A stretch of 33,271 nucleotides of DNA from Shewanella benthica KT99 (lineage in GTDB: Bacteria > Pseudomonadota > Gammaproteobacteria > Enterobacterales > Shewanellaceae): the NCBI RefSeq assembly GCF_000172075.1, contig NZ_ABIC01000045.1, positions 1-33,271 on the forward strand. Direction: 5' to 3'. Of this stretch, positions 17,860 through 26,061 are shown in pieces. The translations under genes were made by a program, and so were the position numbers. The notes beneath the pieces were generated by a model. It saw only the letters and a list, made by a program, of their open reading frames with translations. It was not told the origin of the DNA and did no database searches. Numbering within the stretch: the first letter of the stretch is position 1; each line of letters begins with the position of its first letter.

Positions 17860-18918
17860 TTAGCCTTTCCAGTTAAGGTTGAAGTCGTATCTGAAGCCCA
17901 GAGTCAATGCTTGATCATCGGCGCGGTGATCAGAGTTCTTGGCTAAGTACTCTAAGTGAACTCGTACATTTGAGATTGGGTTCCACTCAAGGGTCGTGTT
18001 GAAGCCATCATAATCGGCTGATGTGTTGCCTTCGATGCCATCTTTAAACAGGAAGTAACCCAATTTAATCTTGTAGTTTTTAGCAATAGGGTAGGCCAGC
18101 GCGCTGTCTAGTGTGCTGCCACTACGGTCTTGGCTGAAAGCATCAAGGTTATATTGCTTATCTTGATAGCTGACAGCCGCATAGAGATCGTTGCTGAAGG
18201 TATAAGCGACAACGCCGCCAATAGTCTGGTCATCGCCTTCGATGCCGGCATCAGTTTGTGTATTTTGGCTGACATAACCTAAGCCAACGTGTAGTTGGCC
18301 TAAATCGTAACCGACACCTAAGTTGACCATATCGGCACCAGTGTCACCGCTATTGCCATCGACTTGTGCACCTGCCATAAAGGTGAAACCACCAGTGGCC
18401 AGCTTATAAGTCACGAAGTTATCGACGAAGAATGGGCTCTCATGGTCATAAGCGTATGGGCTGTTGCCATGGTTAAAGATATCGACGTACTCGGCAACTA
18501 AGGTGTATTGCGCCGGACGCTGTTTACCAATACCCACTTGTCCGTAAGGTGAAGCGATAGCGGCATAGGCCAGACGTGCCTTACCGAAGTTACCCGAGTT
18601 GGCAATATCTACGCTCCACTCACCGTGAGCGATAGCGCTCCAGCCATCGGCAAATTCAGTGCTGGCCTTGATGCCGACGCGAGACAGAGCGTCACGGACA
18701 TCCCAGGTTTTATCCTGATCATCATCAAGATAGCTAAGGGTTGGACGGATTGAACCGTACAGGCTGACCTGGCTGTTTTTAAACTGTGATGGTGCGGCGT
18801 TGTTTTCGAGATTCGCAATGCGTTGCTCTAAAGATTGTGCATCATCGGCATAGGCGTTATAGCAGCAAAGGGTAACGGCAATTGCCACGAGTGATTTTAG
18901 TGTATTCATCGTATTCAT
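17860..18918 (-). CDS. Gram-negative porin
   Basis: 352 residues with a signal peptide ending CCYNAYA, a short coiled region (SLEQRIANLENN) and then porin strands: SQVSLYGSIRPTLSYLDD, SRVGIKASTEFADGWSAIAHGEW and the constriction-loop region near NGNSPYAYDHESPF. It ends FRYDFNLNWKG rather than in the usual terminal Phe, so the last strand carries a three- or four-residue extension. Two close Met codons (MNTMNT) are possible starts; the first has AGAGAAG just upstream. It lies 170 bp after the cytochrome b gene on the same strand and may be expressed separately or as read-through; an outer-membrane channel would suit import of an anionic electron acceptor, but that is inference. Confidence 0.88.
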   Translation of the reverse strand: MNTMNTLKSLVAIAVTLCCYNAYADDAQSLEQRIANLENNAAPSQFKNSQVSLYGSIRPTLSYLDDDQDKTWDVRDALSRVGIKASTEFADGWSAIAHGEWSVDIANSGNFGKARLAYAAIASPYGQVGIGKQRPAQYTLVAEYVDIFNHGNSPYAYDHESPFFVDNFVTYKLATGGFTFMAGAQVDGNSGDTGADMVNLGVGYDLGQLHVGLGYVSQNTQTDAGIEGDDQTIGGVVAYTFSNDLYAAVSYQDKQYNLDAFSQDRSGSTLDSALAYPIAKNYKIKLGYFLFKDGIEGNTSADYDGFNTTLEWNPISNVRVHLEYLAKNSDHRADDQALTLGFRYDFNLNWKG

Positions 18919-19029
18919 CTTCTCTATTTTTATGATTCAGGATGCAAGCAGCCGCCATCCTCTTGGAGTAAGAGTCGGTGAGTGCAAAGCTGAACAGTTT
19001 TATTGTCAGAGCCTAAGCTCTAATTGAGA

Positions 19030-19063
19030 ATGCTCACCACCATATGCAATCGCTGGTGAGCAT
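19030..19063. terminator. Hairpin after the cytochrome b gene
   Basis: ATGCTCACCA pairs perfectly with TGGTGAGCAT around a 14-base loop, 26 bp past the stop codon. The minus-strand side is followed by TTCTCAATT, a weak U-tract, so it may act as a partial terminator or as a 3' stabiliser separating the operon from the porin. Confidence 0.5.
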
Positions 19064-19088
19064 GAGTTGATACCTGGGTGTGGCCTGT

Positions 19089-20054
19089 TTACTTCAGTTC
19101 TTTGAACCAAAGGTTATGGTGCTGCTTCGCCCAGTTTTCGTCACAGTAGCCAGAGGTCATGTTAGACATGCCACCTTCAGACATGACTGTCGCCATGAAG
19201 ATGTGTACTACTGAGAAGGCGCTGATGATAATGGTTGACGTAATGTGCATTACCAGCATGAAGTTAGCGGTATTCTTAGTGACGACGAAGGTTTCAGGGA
19301 ACATCATTGTCAGACCTGAAATAACCATCAGACCACCAAAGAGTGCAAATACCCAGAACCAGAGTTTTTCACCGGCGTTGGCAAAGCCCGCATCCGGATG
19401 ATGCTTCTTACCCATATTGATGTAGCCGCCTAATACGGCGAACCATTTGAGATCGTAGCTTGCTGGAATTTGCTTTGGTGCCCACATCAACATCATTAGG
19501 ATGTAACCTAAGATGAATGGGAATGCCATTAGCTCATGCAGGCTGCTTGACAGACCGACGAGTGATGCCCAGCTAGATGCATTCATGCTTGGCTCAAAGT
19601 AGTGTCGACCACCCGCTAAGACCAGACCCGTTAGCATTAGCAGGATGCAGGCAATCGCGCCTAACCAATGCACACTGATGCTTAAGCTAGACCAACGTTT
19701 AATCATCTTGCCCGAGAAACCTTTATCCAGACGTGAGATACCGTTCACCATGATGAAGATGATAAACAAGGCGATGACGCCAAACAGGCTGGCAAACACT
19801 AGAAATGCGATGCTTTCGGTGTCGCCTAGATAACCTAGGATAGTCTCATCGGCCTCTTCAGGTATCGATGCCGGCATCAATAACTCTGGTTGCGTTGGCA
19901 TGCCTCGCAACTCGGGGATATCACCCGGGATAGCTTGTATTTCAATTGTTTGCCATTGCTGAGGTTGCAGTGTTGCAACATCAGCGGCCATTGCTGCCGT
20001 TGAGACAAACAGGCTGATGACAATAAAACTAAACAATCTTATTGCTCTGTTCAT
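19089..20054 (-). CDS. Formate-dehydrogenase-gamma-type cytochrome b subunit
   Basis: 321 residues. A signal-like N-terminus (FIVISLFVSTAAMAA) leads to a roughly 60-residue periplasmic part and then five hydrophobic segments, four of them forming a di-haem cytochrome b of the FdnI/FdhC type. Candidate haem ligands are the His in SISVHWLGA, the His in SSSLHELMA and those in LVMHITSTI and SVVHIF. It would connect the periplasmic molybdoenzyme to the menaquinone pool. AGGAG precedes the ATG at a good distance. It is the last gene of the operon with the catalytic, 4Fe-4S and chaperone genes; the gap before it holds a perfect hairpin. Pairing of an FdnI-like anchor with a DmsA-like catalytic subunit is notable. 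Confidence 0.85.
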   Translation of the reverse strand: MNRAIRLFSFIVISLFVSTAAMAADVATLQPQQWQTIEIQAIPGDIPELRGMPTQPELLMPASIPEEADETILGYLGDTESIAFLVFASLFGVIALFIIFIMVNGISRLDKGFSGKMIKRWSSLSISVHWLGAIACILLMLTGLVLAGGRHYFEPSMNASSWASLVGLSSSLHELMAFPFILGYILMMLMWAPKQIPASYDLKWFAVLGGYINMGKKHHPDAGFANAGEKLWFWVFALFGGLMVISGLTMMFPETFVVTKNTANFMLVMHITSTIIISAFSVVHIFMATVMSEGGMSNMTSGYCDENWAKQHHNLWFKELK

Positions 20055-20097
20055 TCATAACTCCTTTAGCGACTTAAGGTCGCCTATTTGGCTATAC

Positions 20098-20139
20098 CCG
20101 TCGATACCTGAAGGGGAATGTAGATTCAGGTATCGACGG
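20098..20139. other. Perfect 15-bp hairpin within the operon
   Basis: CCGTCGATACCTGAA pairs with TTCAGGTATCGACGG around a 12-base loop in the 143-bp gap between chaperone and cytochrome b. A second small hairpin, GCGAC/GTCGC, lies at 20069-20083 next to the ribosome site of the cytochrome b gene. There is no U-tract on the minus strand, so attenuation, RNA processing or mRNA stabilisation is more likely than full termination. Confidence 0.6.
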
Positions 20140-20197
20140 ACATCACCGTTTTACTTGGTACAAAGTGGGTTAACTTAGCTTGTATAAAGTCAACGCA

Positions 20198-20785
20198 TCA
20201 CTGCATTTTCTGGGTGATAAAAAGGTGCAGTTCGGTAGCGAATTCCCGCCAAAAAGCGTGCTGGGCATGGGTTTGTATCCCTTCACAGAAGGGGGTTATC
20301 CAAGTGCCAAGGTGCTTAGTGATAAATTCGTCGGCAATGGCCGTGAGTTCATCGAAGGCTTCGATATTATTTGCCGCTTTCTGCTCACTCGCTAACGCGT
20401 GAACACAGTAGAGAAACTCCAGTTCGTTACCGATGAAATCGGCAGGCTCATTGAACTTATCGTCGATGACCAGGCCAATATTTTGATAAAACTCGGCAAC
20501 TCTGACTGTTTCGTCGGTGTTCATGACATGATTGCCGCTACGATAAACGCCCTCGTAAGGAGCAACTAGAAGCTTATATGGACCGATACACATGCGGTTG
20601 AAGTCAAACTCCAATTCCGATGAGTCATCGACAAATTTCTTTGCTTCTGTGAGTAAAGAGCTATCTGGACGATTCTCTTCGAGATATGCGATCATGCCAG
20701 TTAACGCCTCTGTTCCTGAGGGCGAAAAAATCATCGATTTATAGGCAAAGTAAGCTGTTGCCATCGGACCATATTGCGTTGTCAT
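20198..20785 (-). CDS. TorD/DmsD-family molybdoenzyme chaperone
   Basis: 195 residues, all-helical in appearance. PADFIGNELEFLYCVHALA corresponds to the family hallmark ExPDhhxxELxFM, used in binding the Tat signal peptide of the partner enzyme before cofactor insertion and export. The ATG overlaps the stop of the 4Fe-4S gene by one base (TAATG), which implies translational coupling. The likely client is the Tat-tagged catalytic subunit encoded two genes upstream; it could also serve TtrA. Confidence 0.85.
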   Translation of the reverse strand: MTTQYGPMATAYFAYKSMIFSPSGTEALTGMIAYLEENRPDSSLLTEAKKFVDDSSELEFDFNRMCIGPYKLLVAPYEGVYRSGNHVMNTDETVRVAEFYQNIGLVIDDKFNEPADFIGNELEFLYCVHALASEQKAANNIEAFDELTAIADEFITKHLGTWITPFCEGIQTHAQHAFWREFATELHLFITQKMQ

Positions 20786-21330
20786 TATGCGCGTTCCTTA
20801 ATAATCACCATGTTAGGTTTCGTGATGCAATCGCCGTAACCGACACCTTCTTTACTGGCCGAAGGTTTCTTCAACACCTCATCGATGTTACCGACTTCGA
20901 TGCATTGCACAGGACAGCCAGCAACGCAGGCTGGTGCCATGCCACGGTCGAGTAACTCGACACACATGTTGCACTTGTCAGCCTTGCCATCGTCTTCACG
21001 GATGTTGACGGCAGAGTATGGACAGGCGCTGACACACAGGCCACAACCAGTACATTTTTCACGATCAAGGACCACGATACCGTCATCTCTGACATGGTAG
21101 GCCTTAGTTGGGCAAACCATCAGACAGGCTGGATTTTCACAGTGCATACAAGAATGAGATAACCACACATCAATCGCGCCATCTTCGCGCTCGACTTCAT
21201 AGCGATCGACTTTACGGAATCTGTGGTTCTCGGGCAGTTCATTGTGGATCTGGCAGGCGACAGTACAGGCACCACAACCAACACAGTTCTCTTGTCTGAA
21301 GACAAAGCCCACTTTTTGATTAATAGACAT
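20785..21330 (-). CDS. 4Fe-4S ferredoxin-type electron-transfer subunit (DmsB-like)
   Basis: 181 residues with sixteen Cys in four clusters of the DmsB/PhsB/NrfC plan: C16-C19-C22-C26, C61-C64-C69-C73, C93-C96-C99-C103 and C120-C123-C135-C139. All sixteen ligands are present, so four [4Fe-4S] clusters are expected. There is no signal peptide; it is probably exported in complex with the Tat-tagged catalytic subunit. It begins 11 bp after the catalytic subunit gene with AGGAGT as ribosome site, and relays electrons between the cytochrome b and the molybdenum centre. Confidence 0.92.
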   Translation of the reverse strand: MSINQKVGFVFRQENCVGCGACTVACQIHNELPENHRFRKVDRYEVEREDGAIDVWLSHSCMHCENPACLMVCPTKAYHVRDDGIVVLDREKCTGCGLCVSACPYSAVNIREDDGKADKCNMCVELLDRGMAPACVAGCPVQCIEVGNIDEVLKKPSASKEGVGYGDCITKPNMVIIKERA

Positions 21331-21340
21331 TTTTTACTCC

Positions 21341-23557
21341 TTAGGCTTTTTCTAACGCGACATTAGTCGAATGGTAGGCTGAACAGCCGCCCATATCGGT
21401 TAACTTGTCGGTGGTGAGGTTGTTGGTACAGCTGGATTTCCCCTGTGGATCCATACGGCGCCAGTTATTTTTCGGTGCCATCACGGTGCCGCGTCCAACC
21501 TGACTCGAAACCTGTGCGACGAAGAAAGCCTCGCCTCTGTGGTTGCTGAGTCTGACTCTGTCGTTATTCTTAATCCCAAGCTCTTTGGCATCTTCGGTAT
21601 TAACCTTGGCAAAATAAGCTGGGAAGTTACGAATATACTTCACGTTATAGAAGGCGCTGTTGGCACGTTGAGGGATAGCAGGAGATAACATGCGGAATGG
21701 CAGGTTTCTCTCTTCAGGGATCATCTCATCTTCAGGCAGACCAAAGTCAATCACTGGGTGGTAGCCGGCGTCAATCATCATCTGAGAATGGAACTCAATC
21801 TTGCCACTGTCAGTCTTATACTTGCCATCACCGAAGTAAGGGCGTTGCTCGTAAACCGTGACAAACTTCTCTTTGATGATCTGCTCGTAGGTGATGTTGT
21901 TGTGTCTGAACGCTGGCGCATCTGTGTCTAAGAAATCACGCAGGATTTGTTCATAATCGACCCTTAGTTCGGGGTGATGATCCAGTCCCATATGGGCGGC
22001 TAACTCTTTGAAGAAGATCCAGTTATCTTTGGATTCACCCAGAGGCTCAATCACTTTCTCAGAGGTCTGCATGTGGTAACAGTTGTAATCGGTACCCATA
22101 TCCGGGAACTCAAACTGAGTGGTCGATGGCACAATAATATCGGCCAGTTCTGCCGTATCAGTCATCAAGAAATCATGGACGACTAAGAACAGGTCATCAC
22201 GCATTACGCCGCGGCGACAGGCGTTGGAATCTGGCGCTACTGAAACGAAGTTACCATTGTAGTTAATCACCGCCTTGATAGGCTTGATTGGCTTGCCATA
22301 GCCAGTCGGATTAGTCGGGTGAAGCGCCTTGGCGATCTCCGTCATATTCACATGACCCACGGTATCTGGGTTCGGGTGAATGTGATCCGCACGACCCTTA
22401 GAATAGTTCAGGCTGTCATCGGCTTGGGTGTTATCGTAAATGAAACCGTTACCAATTTTACCGAATTGACCCGCAACGGCGTGCATCATAGCGATGGCAC
22501 GAGACATACGGGCGCCGTTGTAGTTACGCTGCATGCCGTAACCCAGACGTAATACCGATAGTTCAGATTCACCGTAGACCTTGGCGAACTTGAACATCTT
22601 CTCTCTTGGTATGCCAGTGACCTTCTCAATTTCGTCGTAGCTCATTTCGTCCAGACGTTTTAGCAGGTCCTGGTAACCAAGGGTGTTGGCTTCGATAAAC
22701 TTAGTGTCAGCCAAGTTGTTCTCGATCAGATACTTCATGATACCGGCAGCAAGATGGGTATCGGTACTTGGTTTTGGCTGTAGCCAGATATCGGCTTGGG
22801 ACGCGATAGGTGTGCGTATTGGGTTCACTACCAATAGCTTGGCACCTCTATCGCGTGCCTGGTTGATGAACTTGATGCCGTGAACGTTGGTTGCCGTCTC
22901 GTTCTGACCCCAAGAGATATAACAGTTGGTGTAAATGTTGTCGTATGGATCTGGACCTTGATAAGTACCGGTCACAGATTTAAGGCCTTCATAGGCGGCG
23001 AATACGCACACCTTGCGGTCTAGCTTACGTGCACCTACGGCGTTGAAGAAACGGCTTGGTCCGCCGTATTTACCGATAACACCCTCGTGGCCCGAGTAGC
23101 TGTATGGCAGGATCGAATCCGCACCGTGCTCTTTAATGATAGTTTTCAGGCGAGAGCTGATCTTGGCATAGGCTTCATCCCATGAAATACGACGCCACTT
23201 GCCTTCGCCTTTTTTACCCGCACGTTCCATCGGATGTAAGATACGATCGGCAGCGTAAGTGTACTGCACATAGGCATGACCCTTAACGCAAGGTGAGGTG
23301 CCCATCTTCTTCATCTCTGAGGCACCTTCAACATAGGTCATACGACCATTTTGCACGGTAAACTTCAGCAAACAGCGGTCAGCACAGTTACGTTGGCAAG
23401 TGTGATATTTGATGACACCTTCGCGCTTGAGTAACTTGTCTGGCGCGCCGCCACGTTGTTCCGTAGCACTGGCAATGCCGGGCATCAAGCCTGACAGAGA
23501 GCTTACAACGGAGCTGGCTCCGACTCCCTGTAGGAATGTGCGTCTGTTAATCTTCAT
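21341..23557 (-). CDS. Periplasmic DMSO-reductase-family molybdoenzyme, catalytic subunit (substrate unknown)
   Basis: 738 residues with a Tat signal (NRRTFLQGVGASS). An N-terminal [4Fe-4S] site is formed by C54, C58, C62 and C90 (TCQRNCADRC, SPCVKG), with the CX3CX3C spacing of DmsA/YnfE. After it comes YAADRILHPM and GKKGEGKWRRISWDEAY, also DmsA-like. Where DmsA has its Mo-ligand Ser, this chain reads KVCVFAAYEGL, so Cys184 is the likely Mo ligand, as in Nar/Psr/Ttr-type enzymes. WGQNETATNVHG and the C-terminal molybdopterin-binding domain (GIKNNDRVRLSNHRGEAF) are intact. It is the first gene of an operon with the 4Fe-4S, TorD-like and cytochrome b genes. Family membership is sure; the acceptor is not. 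Confidence 0.85.
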   Translation of the reverse strand: MKINRRTFLQGVGASSVVSSLSGLMPGIASATEQRGGAPDKLLKREGVIKYHTCQRNCADRCLLKFTVQNGRMTYVEGASEMKKMGTSPCVKGHAYVQYTYAADRILHPMERAGKKGEGKWRRISWDEAYAKISSRLKTIIKEHGADSILPYSYSGHEGVIGKYGGPSRFFNAVGARKLDRKVCVFAAYEGLKSVTGTYQGPDPYDNIYTNCYISWGQNETATNVHGIKFINQARDRGAKLLVVNPIRTPIASQADIWLQPKPSTDTHLAAGIMKYLIENNLADTKFIEANTLGYQDLLKRLDEMSYDEIEKVTGIPREKMFKFAKVYGESELSVLRLGYGMQRNYNGARMSRAIAMMHAVAGQFGKIGNGFIYDNTQADDSLNYSKGRADHIHPNPDTVGHVNMTEIAKALHPTNPTGYGKPIKPIKAVINYNGNFVSVAPDSNACRRGVMRDDLFLVVHDFLMTDTAELADIIVPSTTQFEFPDMGTDYNCYHMQTSEKVIEPLGESKDNWIFFKELAAHMGLDHHPELRVDYEQILRDFLDTDAPAFRHNNITYEQIIKEKFVTVYEQRPYFGDGKYKTDSGKIEFHSQMMIDAGYHPVIDFGLPEDEMIPEERNLPFRMLSPAIPQRANSAFYNVKYIRNFPAYFAKVNTEDAKELGIKNNDRVRLSNHRGEAFFVAQVSSQVGRGTVMAPKNNWRRMDPQGKSSCTNNLTTDKLTDMGGCSAYHSTNVALEKA

Positions 23558-23640
23558 ATGTGTTCCCCATCTTGATAGTGTTAATTCACTACTTATTTTT
23601 TATCTGTAAAGTTTGACTCTGTGTTTGAGCTCAATCGGGT

Positions 23641-23661
23641 TGACACTCGTTGTTGGTGTCA
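23641..23661. promoter_or_regulatory. Dyad symmetry upstream of the molybdoenzyme operon
   Basis: TGACAC and GTGTCA form a perfect six-base dyad with a nine-base spacer, 84 bp upstream of the catalytic subunit start and downstream of the LysR gene. A second palindrome, TTGAGCTCAA, is about 15 bp nearer the operon. Either could be the operator of the LysR protein or another regulator; neither fits the FNR or CRP consensus. Confidence 0.35.
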
Positions 23662-23812
23662 TTTTCCGTTTCGCTCATACTCTTGGTAATGCTCACATTT
23701 TTATTTCTGGCCTATCTTGGTGTTGCTATTGTTGAACTCCTCTTCAGCCGGTGAACTGCCGGACTTATTGCAGGGACTGGCAGCTCGTTACTCTTCGTCC
23801 TCGATAAATGGT

Positions 23813-24778
23813 TCATTCTTGGCTCGCTAGGCGCCACTCTCTCTCTAAGCCGCAGATCAGTTTGGATTTAACCCAGTTAAATGCGGCGGAATTATTGGTA
23901 TCACCGTGGAGGACATAGTTGCCGATTTCACGTTTTCCCCGGCGACGAATACGACATCTCTGAGCCAACTCCGGGGGCAGTTTGATGTATTGGATCGCCG
24001 GGATCATGTCGACAAACTGACGGGTAAACTGATTGCAGCTCAGGGTGATGGCATCTGTCTCGCTCAATAGCCTCATAGCCGATGCTAGGCTGTCCGTGTA
24101 ACCCTCGACTTCCATGCACAGATCTTGTTCGCGGCATAGGTTCACCAGTAGCGGGCTGCGAAGGTCGTCATAGTTGTCGATCTCCAGGCAGGAGTAGTGG
24201 GAGATATTCTCCAGGGTGAGTGCCTGTGTCAGTAGCGGGTGGCCTCGACGTGCCAAGATATAGAGGTGATCGGTTTCGGCGAACATCTCGTAGTTGAGAT
24301 TCTTGCCGTTGAACCCTTCATAGACCACCACGAAATCAATCTCGCCATTGGCAAGTTCGGTGCTGCAATCACGGGTGATCACCCGGATATCGAATCGCAA
24401 GTTGGGCGCCTCTGCCAGGATGTCATTTCGGATCACCTTATGCACCGCGTAGACGAATTCGTCATAGGCATGAATGATGTATTGGCCACCAGACTCGGCT
24501 GGGGTGAATACCGAATGCTGCATCTCGATTTCTTGATATTGCTCGACCAGGGCCTTGGCCATGGGAATTAATCTATGGGTTTTCTCGGTTGCAACGAAGC
24601 CGGAACAGCGGCGGATAAATAGTGAGTCATTAAATATATCCCTTAAAATTTTTAAGGTGCGACTCACACCCGAAGCAGTCATGCCTAACTCATTGGCAGC
24701 CTGATGACTCTGACCATGTTCATACACAGCTATAAATACTTTTAGTTGGTTGTAATTAAGCTGGTCAATTTTATTCAT
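23813..24778 (-). CDS. LysR-type transcriptional regulator
   Basis: 321 residues. The N-terminal winged helix-turn-helix covers about residues 9-66, with QAANELGMTASGVSRTLKIL as the recognition part; the rest is a two-lobed substrate-binding domain (IIHAYDEFVYAVHKVI, EIDFVVVYEGFNGK, SETDAITLSCNQF). It is unusually rich in acidic residues for a LysR hinge region. It lies between the two molybdoenzyme operons: same strand as and 255 bp before the first, divergent from ttrBA. Both are candidate targets. The ribosome site is weak, which suits low expression. Confidence 0.88.
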   Translation of the reverse strand: MNKIDQLNYNQLKVFIAVYEHGQSHQAANELGMTASGVSRTLKILRDIFNDSLFIRRCSGFVATEKTHRLIPMAKALVEQYQEIEMQHSVFTPAESGGQYIIHAYDEFVYAVHKVIRNDILAEAPNLRFDIRVITRDCSTELANGEIDFVVVYEGFNGKNLNYEMFAETDHLYILARRGHPLLTQALTLENISHYSCLEIDNYDDLRSPLLVNLCREQDLCMEVEGYTDSLASAMRLLSETDAITLSCNQFTRQFVDMIPAIQYIKLPPELAQRCRIRRRGKREIGNYVLHGDTNNSAAFNWVKSKLICGLEREWRLASQE

Positions 24779-25356
24779 AATTCAGAACTGGTTATTTATT
24801 ATGGGTGAGTATCATCTATATATATGCCGAAGTATTCAATGTCATATGTCACACTTTAATATTGTTATTGTTAGAAGTTTGATATTAATCCCAGTTTTCA
24901 ATTATTGATTTTTGCAAAAGTCGGATATTGATATTTACCTGGCGTGCACGTATTTATTTCAAGCGCTTGCTTAATGAACGGTCAAAATAAGAGCTGTGTT
25001 CGTGGTTGATACTCTAAACTATTCAACTAACTGTTATTTATGTATTTTATTGCATTCTTCGCTTCTATTTTCTAGATGGGTGAAATTAATTTTTAAAAAT
25101 TTCATCAAATAAATATTTATTTAGTATATGTGATATTGGGCTGTTTGAGCGCGTTAGTGACTGGTGGAACGTGTCCGTAAATATATTTCATTCTTTTTTA
25201 ATTTATTTTTAAAGTGTGATCTTTATTTGATTGTCACCTTTTTAATTATTATTTTATTATATATTTCTTCCTGCTTTGTGTATTTTAAAATAAAGACAAG
25301 TATAAATAAATGATAAATAAACGGTCGCATTTATTTATCATATTTAAGGATGGATT
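24779..25356. other. Very AT-rich divergent promoter region
   Basis: About 580 bp with long A/T runs, clearly more AT-rich than the genes on both sides and without a supported ORF. It holds the promoters of the LysR gene (minus) and ttrBA (plus). Such composition invites silencing by H-NS-like proteins; I saw no match to the full CRP or FNR consensus. Confidence 0.5.
25310..25341. promoter_or_regulatory. 12-bp inverted repeat in the ttrB leader
   Basis: ATGATAAATAAA pairs perfectly with TTTATTTATCAT around CGGTCGCA, ending five bases before the ribosome site AAGGA of ttrB. It could be an operator for the divergent LysR protein or an mRNA hairpin that limits ribosome access. Confidence 0.5.
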
Positions 25357-26052
25357 ATGCTGGATAGACGTTCCATATTAAAAATGGCTGCTGGTGGCGC
25401 CATGCTCGCAGTTGTGCCCAGCGCACAACTGCAAGCCAAGACTCAGGGTAAGCGCTTGGCCATGGTGTTCGATGTTAGGCGTTGTACCGGTTGTTTATCC
25501 TGTACCGTTTCCTGCGCCATGGAGAACCAAACTGAGGCGGGGCGTGGGCGGACGCGAGTCAACCAGGCGAGTATCGAGCAAGAAGATGGCTTCGTCACAC
25601 TAGCGGTACCCAATCAGTGTAATCAATGTGATAACCCTGCATGTGTTTATGTATGCCCGGTAGGGGCAACATATAAACGCAAGGAGGATGGCATTGTTGT
25701 CATCGACCATGACGAGTGTATCTATTGCCAGCTTTGTGTGGATGCGTGTCCATATGGGGCTAGGCGCAAAGATGAGACCTTAGAATCTCCCCCGGAAAAG
25801 TGTAATTTCTGTATTCACCGCGTATCAGTAGGCCTTCTGCCTGCCTGTGTTGAGACCTGTATTGGTGAAGCTAGGATATTTGGAGATCTGAATGATCCGC
25901 AGAGTAAGATCTCTCAGCTACTTAGAGACAATAAGGCTTATGCCATGCTATCTGAAGCAGGTACTCAGCCCAATATTTTTTATATCGGTTTACCAGAGCA
26001 GGCAGATGATCAAGAGATCTTGTCACTTAATTTTCTCAAATGGCAGCGCTAG
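25357..26052 (+). CDS. ttrB: Tetrathionate-reductase-like 4Fe-4S subunit
   Basis: 231 residues, close to Salmonella TtrB in length. Unlike most subunits of this class it has its own Tat signal (DRRSILKMAAGGAML). Sixteen Cys form four clusters: C43-C46-C49-C53, C88-C91-C96-C100, C121-C124-C127-C131 and C149-C152-C164-C168, all complete. It passes electrons to TtrA in the periplasm. The ATG has AAGGA at seven bases. It is followed directly by ttrA, whose AGGAG ribosome site overlaps this gene's TAG stop. Codon use and GC are like those of ttrA. Confidence 0.85.
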   Translation: MLDRRSILKMAAGGAMLAVVPSAQLQAKTQGKRLAMVFDVRRCTGCLSCTVSCAMENQTEAGRGRTRVNQASIEQEDGFVTLAVPNQCNQCDNPACVYVCPVGATYKRKEDGIVVIDHDECIYCQLCVDACPYGARRKDETLESPPEKCNFCIHRVSVGLLPACVETCIGEARIFGDLNDPQSKISQLLRDNKAYAMLSEAGTQPNIFYIGLPEQADDQEILSLNFLKWQR

Positions 26053-26061
26053 GAGTTGACA

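Noticed and set aside
24779..25356. CRP or FNR sites in the AT-rich divergent region
   Set aside because: Several half sites such as TGTGA and TTTGAT occur, but none is paired at the correct spacing.
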